The notes below the pieces were generated by a model. It ran no database searches. It worked only from the letters and a program-made list of their open reading frames with translations, and was not told the origin of the DNA. Position numbers and translations under genes: made by a program. Source: Flavobacterium sp. SCGC AAA160-P02 (GTDB lineage Bacteria > Bacteroidota > Bacteroidia > Flavobacteriales > Flavobacteriaceae). Taken from it: a stretch of 64,000 bases of DNA. The stretch is from positions 27,154 through 91,153 of the forward strand of contig KB911168.1 in assembly GCA_000383355.1 (NCBI GenBank). The letters run 5' to 3'. Below, piece by piece: positions 9,256-19,171 of the stretch. Position 1 is the first letter of the stretch; every line of letters starts with the position of its first letter.

Positions 9256-10773
9256 TTATAACAGAGATTTTCTTGTCATTTCTTTTGGTTGTTCAACACC
9301 CATTAATTCTAAAATTGTTGGAGCAATATCTCCTAACACTCCATCTTTTATTAATTTTATTTCTTTGTCTATAAGAATAATAGGAACCGGGTTGGTGGTA
9401 TGAGCAGTGTGTGGGCTTCCGTCTGGATTCATCATTGTTTCACAGTTACCATGATCAGCTATTAGAATAGTGGTGTATTCGTTTTCCAAACCTGAAGTTA
9501 TTACATCTTTTGTACAATGATCTACCGTTTCACAAGCTTTTACTGCAGCATCAAACACACCAGTATGCCCTACCATATCTCCGTTGGCAAAATTTAAACA
9601 TACAAAATCTACGTCTCCTTTTTCTAACTCAGGGATAATAGCATCTCTAATTTCATAAGCACTCATCTCTGGCTTTAGATCATATGTTGCTACTTTTGGA
9701 GAAGCACAAAGTAATCTTTTTTCCCCAATGAACTCTTCCTCTCTTCCACCTGAAAAGAAAAAAGTAACGTGAGGGTATTTTTCAGTTTCGGCAATTCTAA
9801 TCTGGGTTTTTTTTGCGGTTTCTAAAACTTCACCTAAGGTATTTTCTATATTGTCGCTATTGTAAATAACTTTAATGTCTTTAAATGTTTTATCATAATT
9901 GGTAAGTGTTACAAAATACAGTGATCGTTTTTTCATTAAAAACTCATCATTGTCTCTCTGACTTAAAACATTGGTGAGCTGCCTTCCTCGGTCTGTTCTA
10001 AAATTAAAGAAAATGACTACATCATCTTCTTTAATAGTGGCTTTTGGATTTCCATTTTCATCAATCATAATGATGGGCTTGATGAATTCATCTGTTATAT
10101 TATTCCCATAACTTTTTTGAATGCTCTGATCTGCATTAGTTGAGTTCTCTCCAATCCCGTTAACTAATGCATCATACGCTAGCTTAACTCTTTCCCATCT
10201 CTTGTCTCTATCCATTGCATAATATCTTCCAGTAACTGTTGCCAGTTCACCAGTAGTTTTTTTCATATGCTCTTGTATATCATGTATGAAATAAGATCCC
10301 GATTTTGGGTCACAATCTCTTCCATCAGTAAAAGCATGTAAGAAAACATTCTTTATATCATGATCATTTGCAGCATCTAATAAACCCTTTACATGATTAC
10401 TATGAGAATGAATTCCTCCATTAGAAACTAAGCCTAGTAAATGAATATTTTTATGATGTTCTTTTGCGTATTTAAAAGCGTTTAATAATTCTTTTTCTTT
10501 TGATAATTCACCTTCTCTTACAGCAATATTAATTTTTGCCAGATTTTGATAAACTATTCTTCCAGCGCCTAAATTCATATGACCTACTTCAGAATTCCCC
10601 ATTTGTCCTTCAGGCAAACCTACATGCATACCATCTGTTCTTAATTCAGACGATGGATATTGATCGTATAATGAATTTATATAAGGTGTTTTGGCATTAA
10701 AAATTGCAGAAACATTAGGATCTTGAGTGATGCCCCAGCCGTCTAAAATTAGTAAGATTACTTTCTTATTCAT
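9256..10773 (-). CDS. gpmI: 2,3-bisphosphoglycerate-independent phosphoglycerate mutase
   Basis: 505-residue glycolytic enzyme interconverting 3- and 2-phosphoglycerate. It shows the N-terminal metal motif LLILDGWG, the catalytic serine in QMGNSEVGH, the DGRDCDP loop and the alkaline-phosphatase-type metal motifs (FANGDMVGHTG, ADHGNCE, HTAHTTNPVP). Full length. It is the first gene of a minus-strand run with the thioredoxin-like and HAD genes. A 430-bp non-coding stretch precedes it. Confidence 0.97.
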   Translation of the reverse strand: MNKKVILLILDGWGITQDPNVSAIFNAKTPYINSLYDQYPSSELRTDGMHVGLPEGQMGNSEVGHMNLGAGRIVYQNLAKINIAVREGELSKEKELLNAFKYAKEHHKNIHLLGLVSNGGIHSHSNHVKGLLDAANDHDIKNVFLHAFTDGRDCDPKSGSYFIHDIQEHMKKTTGELATVTGRYYAMDRDKRWERVKLAYDALVNGIGENSTNADQSIQKSYGNNITDEFIKPIIMIDENGNPKATIKEDDVVIFFNFRTDRGRQLTNVLSQRDNDEFLMKKRSLYFVTLTNYDKTFKDIKVIYNSDNIENTLGEVLETAKKTQIRIAETEKYPHVTFFFSGGREEEFIGEKRLLCASPKVATYDLKPEMSAYEIRDAIIPELEKGDVDFVCLNFANGDMVGHTGVFDAAVKACETVDHCTKDVITSGLENEYTTILIADHGNCETMMNPDGSPHTAHTTNPVPIILIDKEIKLIKDGVLGDIAPTILELMGVEQPKEMTRKSLL

Positions 10774-11203
10774 GGTGTGTTTTAAAGTGTAAAAGTAAGA
10801 AAGATTTTTAGGTGTTTGTTAAAATTTTGCGAAACCGATAAAGTAAATTATGATAACAATTAGAATAAGAAAGATACTTGTTTTTCTAATAAGGTCTTTT
10901 TTGTTTTCTCTTGTTATGTTCTCTCAGATATTTCTTGGCTGTTTCTTAGAGACATTTTTATAAAAAATAATCTTGTTTTTTTTGAATAGCTCCCATTTTT
11001 CTCTAATTTTTTAAAAGTACTCTTTCGAGTTCTTTTATTATTTTTGATACTCATTACCATAGCTGCAATAGAACTCATACTCATTATTAACTAGCGTTAC
11101 TTATTAGTAATAGAAAACATTAAAACGTTACCAAATTTGGGTATTTATAACTGTAAAATGTGTAATTTTATAGACTAATTTAGAATTTAAACACTGATCT
11201 ATT
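10774..11203. other. 430-bp intergenic region; possible 37-codon hydrophobic ORF
   Basis: Lies between the divergent gpmI and rhodanese genes. The only open stretch I could read is ATG at 10851 to TAA near 10964 on the plus strand: 37 codons, N-terminally basic then hydrophobic, with IFLGC near the end. It looks like a bare signal sequence, so it may be a relic of a lost lipoprotein or chance. No convincing hairpin or RNA gene seen. Confidence 0.4.
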
Positions 11204-11515
11204 ATGAGTTTATTTGGAATGTTTAGCAATAAAGATGCTACAAAGAAGATAGAAGAATACTTGCAAAAAGGTGCTATTGTCTTAGATGTAAGAACTCTAC
11301 CAGAATGGAATGAAGGTCATATTAAAGGATCAAAGCATCTTGTTTTAAATAGTATTCCTGAAAATATTGAAAGTATTAAAGGATTCAAAAAACCAATAAT
11401 AGCAGTCTGTAAAAGTGGAGGTAGAAGCCAGAGTGCTACAGATTTTTTATCACAGCATGGATTAGATGTCATTAACGGAGGCCCTTGGCAAAATGTAGCT
11501 AAATATATTGATTAA
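11204..11515 (+). CDS. Rhodanese-like domain protein
   Basis: 103-residue single-domain rhodanese (sulfurtransferase fold). Key features are VLDVRTLPEWNEGHIKGSKH and the active-site loop AVCKSGGRSQSA with the catalytic Cys. No signal peptide, so cytosolic, like GlpE/PspE-sized proteins. The sulfur acceptor is unknown. Stands alone, with a promoter region in the 430-bp gap upstream. Confidence 0.9.
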   Translation: MSLFGMFSNKDATKKIEEYLQKGAIVLDVRTLPEWNEGHIKGSKHLVLNSIPENIESIKGFKKPIIAVCKSGGRSQSATDFLSQHGLDVINGGPWQNVAKYID

Positions 11516-11560
11516 CTATAATTATTAAAGCCTTATTCTCGAAACATTTGTAGCTTTTTG

Positions 11561-11905
11561 TTAAGCCTTAAAGAATGAGTTGATTTTCTCACCAATTGCA
11601 TATATGACTCCTAGTAAAGCTCCAGTAAATGCTCCCATAATAGCTGGATCAAAATAATGACCAGTAATCCAATATTTTACATAGAATACAATGACTCCTA
11701 TAAAAATTGAAATTATAAAAACTTGTAATCTAGATTTTGATAAATGACCATAAATAGAAGTTAACACGCCAACTATAATTGATGTAGCAGTAATTTTTGA
11801 CCAAAGCATATCAAACATAGAAGGGATAGGAGAAAGAAAAAATGAAGTTATTAGCATTCCTATTATTGTGCCAGAAAACATTCCTACAGCAATTTTTTTA
11901 ATCAT
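11561..11905 (-). CDS. Small integral membrane protein of unknown function
   Basis: 114 residues with about four hydrophobic segments: a glycine-rich first helix (VGMFSGTIIGMLITSFF), a second around TATSIIVGVLTSIYG, a third at VFIISIFIGVIVFYV and a fourth at GAFTGALLGVIYAIG. The glycine-zipper-like helices hint at oligomerisation. No family recognised. Convergent with the rhodanese gene. Confidence 0.68.
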   Translation of the reverse strand: MIKKIAVGMFSGTIIGMLITSFFLSPIPSMFDMLWSKITATSIIVGVLTSIYGHLSKSRLQVFIISIFIGVIVFYVKYWITGHYFDPAIMGAFTGALLGVIYAIGEKINSFFKA

Positions 11906-11947
11906 TTGGGGTAAATTTTTATAAAACTACCTTAAATATTTTAATAA

Positions 11948-12898
11948 TTAAAAAAATATATGGGTAAATTTTTCTTGAAGTTGTTTTATTTTTTGTTCAG
12001 TAGATTTAATGAATTCTTTATATGATAAAGATTCAGAATTAAATGGTTTATGTTCTAAATTTCTTTGAATTTTCTTTATTTGTTGCATTATTTGTAATGC
12101 TTCATTAGAAAACCAGTTTTCTGAAAATTTCTCCCAAATATAATTTATAGCACTATTATTTGGATGAATCATGTCTTCTTTATAAAAACGATAGTCACGT
12201 AATTCATCCATCATGATCTCATAACAAGGAAAATAGAAAGAATTTTCATGAGACTTGATAACTTGGTGTAATGCTGTAATTAAGTGAGCTTTACTCTGTT
12301 GATTTTCTATAAACCCATCTTTTATGTGACGAACTGGAGATACTGTAAAAATGAAATTTGTGGTTGGGTTTATCTCTTTGATTAAAGAAATCATTACTGT
12401 TATACTTTCAATAATTTCGGTTATTGATAATAGTTCTTTTTGAAATTTATCTTGAGGAACTTTGTGACAATTAGCTACAGCTAATCCAGATTCTTTAAGC
12501 CTATAGACCCATGAGGTTCCTAGCGTAATAATGATATGTGTACTGCTTTTTAGTGATTTATTTGTTGATATTGAAGCTTTATCTAGTTGCTGTATGATTT
12601 CCTCTTTTGAAGAGTAACTTAGCTGAGAATGTGCCTCAAAAGACTGCCAGCGTTCATTTAAAAAAAAGACATCTTTTTTAGTATATTTTTTTTTATTAAT
12701 AGCATTTTTAATAATTGTTTCAATTGCTTTTGGATGAAATAAAATACCAAACGGATTTTGAACCGACTGAAATTTTAAATAACGAAACTTCTTTCCAATA
12801 TTCTCAGAAAAACAGGAGCCCAGTAAGATAATTTTTGAATTATAATCTATAAGGTTATTGGTTTCTTTAGAAAATGGTATGTGAGTTTGAAGATTCAA
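11948..12898 (-). CDS. GSCFA domain protein
   Basis: 316-residue protein of the GSCFA family (SGNH-hydrolase-like, mainly found in Bacteroidota). The family signature ILLGSCFSENIGKKF is at residues 29-43. The later blocks ITLGTSWVYR and FTVSPVRHIKDG, and the C-terminal MIHPNNSAINYIWEKF, fit the remaining SGNH-type blocks. Substrate is unknown. It directly follows the 88-residue zinc-ribbon gene (3-bp gap) on the minus strand, downstream of alaS. Confidence 0.9.
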   Translation of the reverse strand: MNLQTHIPFSKETNNLIDYNSKIILLGSCFSENIGKKFRYLKFQSVQNPFGILFHPKAIETIIKNAINKKKYTKKDVFFLNERWQSFEAHSQLSYSSKEEIIQQLDKASISTNKSLKSSTHIIITLGTSWVYRLKESGLAVANCHKVPQDKFQKELLSITEIIESITVMISLIKEINPTTNFIFTVSPVRHIKDGFIENQQSKAHLITALHQVIKSHENSFYFPCYEIMMDELRDYRFYKEDMIHPNNSAINYIWEKFSENWFSNEALQIMQQIKKIQRNLEHKPFNSESLSYKEFIKSTEQKIKQLQEKFTHIFF

Positions 12899-12901
12899 AA
12901 A

Positions 12902-13168
12902 CTAGTATTTGGCGTGACATGTAGGGCACTCAAAACTAGAGTTACCTTTTTTAAGTCTGATTCCATCAATATGAGTCACTACAAATTTTTGAATAAACCC
13001 ATGGTTTGCTTCATGATTGTTTACATCAATTTGCTTGTCTTTATAGAGTTCTCTAATTTCATAATCATATTCTTGTGATCCCCAGCAATTAGGGCAGACG
13101 CCTTCTAAAACTTCATTTTTAGTTTCTTTTGCTGGTTTTTTGAAAAAAGAAATCAATGCTTCTATCAT
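12902..13168 (-). CDS. Small zinc-ribbon-like protein
   Basis: 88 residues with two cysteine pairs, VCPNCWG (about 24-30) and ECPTCHAK (near the C-terminus), spaced as a zinc ribbon. The segment between is charged and contains several His/Asn residues. Sits between alaS (9-bp gap) and the GSCFA gene in one run. Function unknown. Confidence 0.77.
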   Translation of the reverse strand: MIEALISFFKKPAKETKNEVLEGVCPNCWGSQEYDYEIRELYKDKQIDVNNHEANHGFIQKFVVTHIDGIRLKKGNSSFECPTCHAKY

Positions 13169-13177
13169 GATATTACT

Positions 13178-15793
13178 TTATTGTAGATAGGTTATTGCTT
13201 TTTCTAAAGCTTCATCTATACCTGCTGGTTTTTTACCTCCTGCAGTTGCAAAAAATGCTTGTCCACCACCACCACCTTGAATATATGTCCCTAACTCTCT
13301 AACAATAGCTCCCGCATCTAAATTTTTATCAGCTACAATTTCTTTAGAAACATAGCAGGTTAAAATAGCTTTTCCATTATTCTCAGCTCCAAACAATAAG
13401 AATAAATTTTTAAATTCATTTCCTAATTCAAAAGCTAATGTTTTTATACCATTAGCATCTAAATCAACTTTTTTTGCTAAAAACTGAACACCATTTATTT
13501 CTTGAAGTTCGTTTCTTAACTCACTTTTAAGGTTCTTTGTTTTTGCTTTTAACAACTGATCTAGTTGTTTTTTTAAGGTATTATTTTCATGTTGTATGGC
13601 AAGAAGTGCTTTTACAGGTTCTTTAGGATTGTTAAGTAACTCTTTTAGTTCATGAAAAACACTATTATTTTCTAAATAATATTCTTTTGTAGCATCCATA
13701 GTAATAGCTTCAATTCTTCTAATTCCAGCTGCAACAGCTCCTTCAGATTTAATTTTGAAATGCCAGATGTCTGAGGTGTTTGTAACATGAGTTCCACCAC
13801 ATAATTCAACAGATTGTCCAAATCGAATAGATCTTACAGTGTCTCCGTATTTTTCACCAAATAAGCTCATGGCACCATCAGCAATAGCTTCCTCTTTTGG
13901 AATAGTTCTTTTTTCTATTAAGGGCAATTTTCCTTCAATTCTTGCATTTACAAAGTTTTCTACATCACGTAATTCATCAACAGTTAATTTAGAGAAATGA
14001 GAAAAATCAAATCGTAAATGTTTAGAATGTACCGCACTTCCTTTTTGTGCCACATGAGTTCCTAGAACTTCACGCAAAGCTTGGTGGAGAAGATGAGTAG
14101 CACTATGGTTAGCAGAAGTTCTTTGACGCTGCTTTTGATCTACAACAGCTGTGAAAGGCTCTCGTACATTTTTTGGTAAATTTTCGGTAAAGTGAATGAT
14201 AACATTATTCTCTTTTTTTGTATTTAAAACATAAAGTACATCACCATGAATATCTTCTAAATATCCTTTGTCTCCTACTTGCCCTCCACCTTCAGGATAG
14301 AAAGGAGTATGGTTAAAAACCAATTGATATTGATCTCCTTCTTTTTTTGATGATACTTTTCTGTATCGAGTTATTTTCACGTCTGCTTCTAAAGAATCAT
14401 AGCCAACAAAACCTTCTTCGCTATTGTTTATTAGATCAGTCCAATCATCTGTAGAAGATTTACTGGCAGAACGAGAGCGTTCTTTTTGTTTTTTCATTTC
14501 AACATGAAAATCGTCTTCATTTAAAACAAAACCTTTTTCACGAAGAATTAGAGAGGTTAAGTCTATCGGAAACCCAAATGTATCATACAATTCAAAAGCT
14601 TTCTTACCTGAAACTTCTTTAGAATCTGCAGTATTAATAATTGTATCTAATAATACAAGTCCTTGATCTAATGTTCTTAAAAAAGAAGTTTCTTCTTCTT
14701 TAATTACATTTTCAATTAATTGTTTTTGAGTATTTAATTCTGGGAATGCTTTTCCCATTTTTTTAGAAAGTATGTCTACCAACCTATAAATAAATGGTTC
14801 TTTTTTGTTAAGAAATGTAAACCCGTAACGAACAGCCCTTCGTAAGATTCTACGTATTACATAACCGGCTCCTGTATTGCTTGGCAACTGTCCGTCTGCA
14901 ATTGAAAATGCAACGGCTCTAACATGATCTACAATTACTCTTATGGCAATATCCTCTTTTTCATTTTCACCATAGGTTACAGACGAAATTGCTTCTATTT
15001 CTCTAATTAAGGGAATAAAAATATCGGTATCATAATTTGATTTCACGTCTTGTAAAACCATACAAAGGCGTTCAAATCCAAGGCCTGTATCAATATGTTT
15101 AGAAGGTAATTCTTCTAGTTCACCCGTTGCTTTTCTGTTGTATTGCATAAAAACAAGGTTCCAGATTTCTACAACCTGTGGATGATCCATATTAACCAAA
15201 CTCTTACCGTCAACTCTTGCTTTTTCTTGATCGGTTCTAATATCAACATGAATTTCTGAACATGGACCACATGGACCCTGCTCTCCCATTTCCCAGAAAT
15301 TATCTTTTTTATTTCCTCTTAAAATACGATCTTCAGGGATGATTTCTTTCCAGATATCATAAGCTTCTTGGTCTATTGGTAAATTATCATTGTCTGTACT
15401 TCCTTCAAAAATAGTTACATATAAGATATCCTGAGATATTCCGTACACTTCTGTTAGTAATTCCCAAGCCCAAGAAATGGCTTCTTTTTTAAAGTAATCG
15501 CCAAAACTCCAGTTTCCTAACATCTCAAACATGGTGTGATGATAAGTGTCATAACCAACCTCTTCTAGATCATTGTGTTTTCCAGAGACACGCAAACATT
15601 TTTGAGTGTCAGAAATTCTAGCATTTTTAGGAATACTATTTCCTAAAAAATACTCTTTAAAAGGAGCCATACCAGCATTGGTAAACATCAAGGTTGGGTC
15701 GTCCTTTAAAACCATGGGAGATGAAGGAACAATTTGATGTGATTTTTCTTTAAAAAAATCTAAAAATTGTGAACGAATTTCTTGAGATTTCAT
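13178..15793 (-). CDS. alaS: Alanine--tRNA ligase
   Basis: 871-residue class II aminoacyl-tRNA synthetase. The N-terminal catalytic core carries [15 protein letters not shown] and the class II motif-3-like [17 protein letters not shown]. The editing domain has the zinc motif [12 protein letters not shown] plus VELCGGTHV. The C-terminal DHHA1 domain carries [16 protein letters not shown]. Full length (E. coli enzyme 876 aa). The zinc-ribbon and GSCFA genes follow on the same strand. Confidence 0.98.
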   Translation of the reverse strand: MKSQEIRSQFLDFFKEKSHQIVPSSPMVLKDDPTLMFTNAGMAPFKEYFLGNSIPKNARISDTQKCLRVSGKHNDLEEVGYDTYHHTMFEMLGNWSFGDYFKKEAISWAWELLTEVYGISQDILYVTIFEGSTDNDNLPIDQEAYDIWKEIIPEDRILRGNKKDNFWEMGEQGPCGPCSEIHVDIRTDQEKARVDGKSLVNMDHPQVVEIWNLVFMQYNRKATGELEELPSKHIDTGLGFERLCMVLQDVKSNYDTDIFIPLIREIEAISSVTYGENEKEDIAIRVIVDHVRAVAFSIADGQLPSNTGAGYVIRRILRRAVRYGFTFLNKKEPFIYRLVDILSKKMGKAFPELNTQKQLIENVIKEEETSFLRTLDQGLVLLDTIINTADSKEVSGKKAFELYDTFGFPIDLTSLILREKGFVLNEDDFHVEMKKQKERSRSASKSSTDDWTDLINNSEEGFVGYDSLEADVKITRYRKVSSKKEGDQYQLVFNHTPFYPEGGGQVGDKGYLEDIHGDVLYVLNTKKENNVIIHFTENLPKNVREPFTAVVDQKQRQRTSANHSATHLLHQALREVLGTHVAQKGSAVHSKHLRFDFSHFSKLTVDELRDVENFVNARIEGKLPLIEKRTIPKEEAIADGAMSLFGEKYGDTVRSIRFGQSVELCGGTHVTNTSDIWHFKIKSEGAVAAGIRRIEAITMDATKEYYLENNSVFHELKELLNNPKEPVKALLAIQHENNTLKKQLDQLLKAKTKNLKSELRNELQEINGVQFLAKKVDLDANGIKTLAFELGNEFKNLFLLFGAENNGKAILTCYVSKEIVADKNLDAGAIVRELGTYIQGGGGGQAFFATAGGKKPAGIDEALEKAITYLQ

Positions 15794-15956
15794 AAATCAA
15801 AAGTTGAATTTCTTTGCTATTAATGATATTAAATTTTCACCTTAAATGAATCAAAATTATAGTTAGTGAAACATTTTGTAAATTTGCTTTTATTATTTGA
15901 TAGAGATCTAATTTTACGAGTACTCTATTGTAAACAAAAGTAGCATATTTAGTTGT

Positions 15957-16925
15957 ATGGCAAAAGTAAAATATTATTACGATTCAGAAACCTTAAGCTA
16001 TCGAAAGATAGAGCAAAGCAAAGGAACTATTTCTAAGATAGTGGTTCTAATTACATTTAGTACCCTTTTAGTAATGCTCTCAGGTTTTATAGTATTGAGT
16101 CAATTTCTTAAAACACCAAATCAATTAGCTCAAGAGAGAGAATTAGAAAATCTAAAATTTAATTATGAACTATTAAATAAACGATTGGATGAAAGTTCTT
16201 CTGTATTGTCTCAATTGCAACAAAGAGACAACAATATTTACAGAGCTTATTTTGAAGCAAATCCAATTCCAGAAGAACAACGAAAAGCAGGATTTGGAGG
16301 AGTAAACAGGTATCTTTATTTAAACGGTTATGACAATACTAAGTTGGTAAAAAATGCAACTAAAAAATTAGATATTCTATCAAAGCAATTAGTTGTGCAA
16401 TCTAAATCTCTAGATGAAATAGTTTCTTTAGCCAAAGAGAAAGAAACCATGTTGGCTTCTATACCTGCTATTATGCCAATAAAAAAGGAAGATTTGTCCT
16501 ATGTAGCCTCTGGTTTTAAATATAGAATGCATCCAATTTTAAAGATTCGAAAATTTCACAAAGGAATGGATTTTAAGGCTTCAACAGGAACGCCAATTTA
16601 TGCCTCTGGAAATGGAAAAGTTTCTTTAGCCCAGAGAAGTGCCACTTTTGGAAAAGTTGTTTATATAGATCATGGCTTTGGGTATAGAACAGTATATGCA
16701 CACATGAGTAAGATTGCAACTAGAAAAGGAAGAAAAGTTAAACGAGGAGATATTATAGGGTATGTGGGAAATACAGGAAGGTCTGTAGGCTCTCACTTGC
16801 ACTATGAAGTTCATAAAAACGGACGCGCATTAAACCCTATAAATTTTTATTACGGAGATTTAACACCAGAAGAATTTTTAGCAATGCAAATTGCCTCTGA
16901 AGAAGAGGGTCAATCTTACGATTAA
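15957..16925 (+). CDS. M23 family metallopeptidase (LytM-type, membrane anchored)
   Basis: 322-residue cell-wall endopeptidase candidate. One N-terminal membrane segment (about 28-50, VVLITFSTLLVMLSGFIVL) is followed by a coiled-coil region and a C-terminal M23 domain. Zinc/catalytic motifs are HKGMDFKASTGTPIYASG, YAHMSKI and GSHLHYEVHKNG, all intact, so likely active. Divergent from alaS; the MerR-type regulator follows after 9 bp, suggesting co-transcription. Confidence 0.93.
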   Translation: MAKVKYYYDSETLSYRKIEQSKGTISKIVVLITFSTLLVMLSGFIVLSQFLKTPNQLAQERELENLKFNYELLNKRLDESSSVLSQLQQRDNNIYRAYFEANPIPEEQRKAGFGGVNRYLYLNGYDNTKLVKNATKKLDILSKQLVVQSKSLDEIVSLAKEKETMLASIPAIMPIKKEDLSYVASGFKYRMHPILKIRKFHKGMDFKASTGTPIYASGNGKVSLAQRSATFGKVVYIDHGFGYRTVYAHMSKIATRKGRKVKRGDIIGYVGNTGRSVGSHLHYEVHKNGRALNPINFYYGDLTPEEFLAMQIASEEEGQSYD

Positions 16926-16934
16926 TAGCATACT

Positions 16935-17264
16935 ATGCACATAGACTTACCCGAAAAAAGATATTATAAGATAGGAGAGGTGGCAAAAGCCTTTTCTGTA
17001 AATACTTCATTAATTAGGTTTTGGGAAAAAGAATTTGAAATTATCAAGCCAAAAAAAAATGCAAAAGGAAATCGTTTATTTACTTCAAATGATGTCTCCA
17101 ATTTTAAACTCATATATAACCTCGTCAAAGAAAGGGGTTTTACTTTAGAGGGTGCGAAACAAAAATTAAAGAAAAATCCGCTCGGTACGATAAATAATCA
17201 TGAAATCGTAAGTAGATTAGAATTTGTAAAAGCAGAACTAATTAAGATAAAAAATCAATTATAA
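16935..17264 (+). CDS. MerR family transcriptional regulator
   Basis: 109-residue regulator with an N-terminal winged-helix MerR domain (RYYKIGEVAKAFSVNTSLIRFWEKEF) and the wing GNRLFTSNDVSNFKLI, then a short C-terminal helix for dimerisation. No effector-binding cysteines or large sensor domain. Its stop codon lies inside a perfect 30-bp palindrome (17261-17290), and its start codon overlaps a related partial palindrome, ACTATG-CA-CATAG, which suggests autoregulation. Confidence 0.9.
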   Translation: MHIDLPEKRYYKIGEVAKAFSVNTSLIRFWEKEFEIIKPKKNAKGNRLFTSNDVSNFKLIYNLVKERGFTLEGAKQKLKKNPLGTINNHEIVSRLEFVKAELIKIKNQL

Positions 17265-17290
17265 AATACTATGCGCGCATAGTATTTTAT
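17261..17290. promoter_or_regulatory. Perfect 30-bp palindrome (operator or terminator)
   Basis: The half-site ATAAAATACTATGCG is followed directly by its exact reverse complement, with no loop. It overlaps the MerR stop codon and lies 70 bp before the acyl-CoA dehydrogenase operon. Lack of a loop and of a long T tract argues for a protein-binding site rather than a terminator. Confidence 0.7.
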
Positions 17291-17359
17291 AATTATTTGT
17301 CCTATCTTCGTAGGATTAAGTTAAAATTAAACATCAATTTTTAAAAACGTTAAAATAGT

Positions 17360-19171
17360 ATGGCTGAAAAGTATGTAGATATAGACACCTTAAAATACCT
17401 TCTTTACGATGTTCACAACCTAGAAGAATTATTTGTTAGAGATCGCTTTCAAGACCATGATAAAGAATCGCTTGACATGTTTATAGATTCAGTCAAAGAA
17501 TTTGCTGACAGAGAGTTGTTTCCTTACGTCAAAGAAATGGACGAACATCCAGCATATCATAAAGACGGAAAAGTATTTGTTCACGATCAAGTAAAAACAA
17601 TGATGCATAAAGGTGGAGAAATGGGTCTTATTTCGGCTCCTTTTAATTATGAAGATGGTGGAATGCAAATTCCTTTTTTATCTCATACAGCCGCTACCTA
17701 TATTTTAGATGCTGCCAACAATCATTTGCCTGGCTATGCAGGATTAACTCAAGGAGCAGCAGAATTAATTATCCATTTTGCAACTAAAGAATTAAACCAG
17801 GCCTACGTGCCAAATATGTTATCTGGTCAATGGGGAGGGACTATGTGTTTAACAGAACCTCAGGCAGGAAGTTCTCTATCAGATATTGTTACAAAAGCAA
17901 CTCCAACAGAGGATGGTTTTTATAAAATTTCTGGTCAGAAAATTTTTATTTCAGGAGGAGATAATAATTTTACTGAAAACGTTGTCCATCTAGTATTGGC
18001 AAGAATTGAAGGGGCTCCGAAAGGAACCAAAGGAATTTCTCTATTTGTGGTTCCAAAGAATCGGCCAACTACTTCAGGGGCATTAGAATTTAATGATGTT
18101 ACAACTGTTGCAGATTTTCAGAAAATGGGGCAACGAGGATATTGTACCACCCACCTAGGTTTTGGAGATGCAGATGACTGTAAGGGATGGATTGTTGGTG
18201 AACCTAACCAAGGATTAAAGTATATGTTTTTAATGATGAATTCTGCAAGAATTGCTGTTGGAAGAGGAGCTTCTGCTATTGCTTCTGCGGCATATCAAGC
18301 ATCATTACAGTATGCAAATGAACGTCCTCAAGGAAGAAAATTATCAAGTAATGGTAAGAAAAATCCAGAAGAAAATCAAGCATTAATTATAGAACACCCA
18401 GATGTTAGAAGAATGCTTTTAATGCAAAAAGCGGTCGTAGAAGGATCTATGAGTTTGGTTTTTTTAGCGGCAAAATATTACGATATCATAGAAACTGCAA
18501 CTTCACCAGAGGAAAAAGAGAAATATAATTTGTTGTTGGAAATGATTATTCCAATTGTAAAAACATATCCATCTGAAGCTGGAGCTGCTGCTGTAAATAA
18601 CGGTTTACAGGTTCTAGGGGGCTACGGATTTTGTGCAGATTTTATTTTACAACAATACTACAGAGACATACGAATATCTGCTTTATACGAAGGAACTACA
18701 GGGATACAATCTCAAGATTTATTAGGTAGAAAAGTAACCATGAGTAATGGTAAGGCATTGCAATTACTTTCTGCTGAAATTATGATAACAATCAATGAAG
18801 CAAAAGAAATAGAAGGCTTGCAATCGTATGCAAACACTCTTGAAGCAAAACTACAACTCACTCAAAAAGTATTGGGTCATTTAATGCCTCATGCAATGAA
18901 AGGTGATTACGAAAGATACCTAGCAGATGCCTCTATTTTTATGGAATTCTTTAGTTTAATTTTAGTGGGTTGGACTTGGTTAGATCTAGGAGTAAATGCC
19001 ACAAAAGCAATGAGTGCTGATGGTAAATATTCAAAAGAATTTTACGAAAGTAAAATACATACCATGAAATATTTCTTTACCTATGAATTGCCAAAAACAT
19101 CAGGACTATCAGAGATTCTATTTAATACTGAATCTATTACTATAAAAAAAGACACAGAACCCGTAATTTAA
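17360..19171 (+). CDS. Acyl-CoA dehydrogenase, long form (DmdC-like)
   Basis: 603-residue flavoprotein, longer than classical acyl-CoA dehydrogenases (~380) because of a C-terminal extension of about 130 residues, as in DmdC/FadE-long types. FAD/substrate motifs are MCLTEPQAGSSLSD and KISGQKIFISGGDN. The C-terminal flavin domain has VNNGLQVLGGYGF and the catalytic-base region ALYEGTTGIQSQDLLGR. First gene of the catabolic operon; its stop overlaps the start of the next SDR (TAATG). Confidence 0.94.
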   Translation: MAEKYVDIDTLKYLLYDVHNLEELFVRDRFQDHDKESLDMFIDSVKEFADRELFPYVKEMDEHPAYHKDGKVFVHDQVKTMMHKGGEMGLISAPFNYEDGGMQIPFLSHTAATYILDAANNHLPGYAGLTQGAAELIIHFATKELNQAYVPNMLSGQWGGTMCLTEPQAGSSLSDIVTKATPTEDGFYKISGQKIFISGGDNNFTENVVHLVLARIEGAPKGTKGISLFVVPKNRPTTSGALEFNDVTTVADFQKMGQRGYCTTHLGFGDADDCKGWIVGEPNQGLKYMFLMMNSARIAVGRGASAIASAAYQASLQYANERPQGRKLSSNGKKNPEENQALIIEHPDVRRMLLMQKAVVEGSMSLVFLAAKYYDIIETATSPEEKEKYNLLLEMIIPIVKTYPSEAGAAAVNNGLQVLGGYGFCADFILQQYYRDIRISALYEGTTGIQSQDLLGRKVTMSNGKALQLLSAEIMITINEAKEIEGLQSYANTLEAKLQLTQKVLGHLMPHAMKGDYERYLADASIFMEFFSLILVGWTWLDLGVNATKAMSADGKYSKEFYESKIHTMKYFFTYELPKTSGLSEILFNTESITIKKDTEPVI

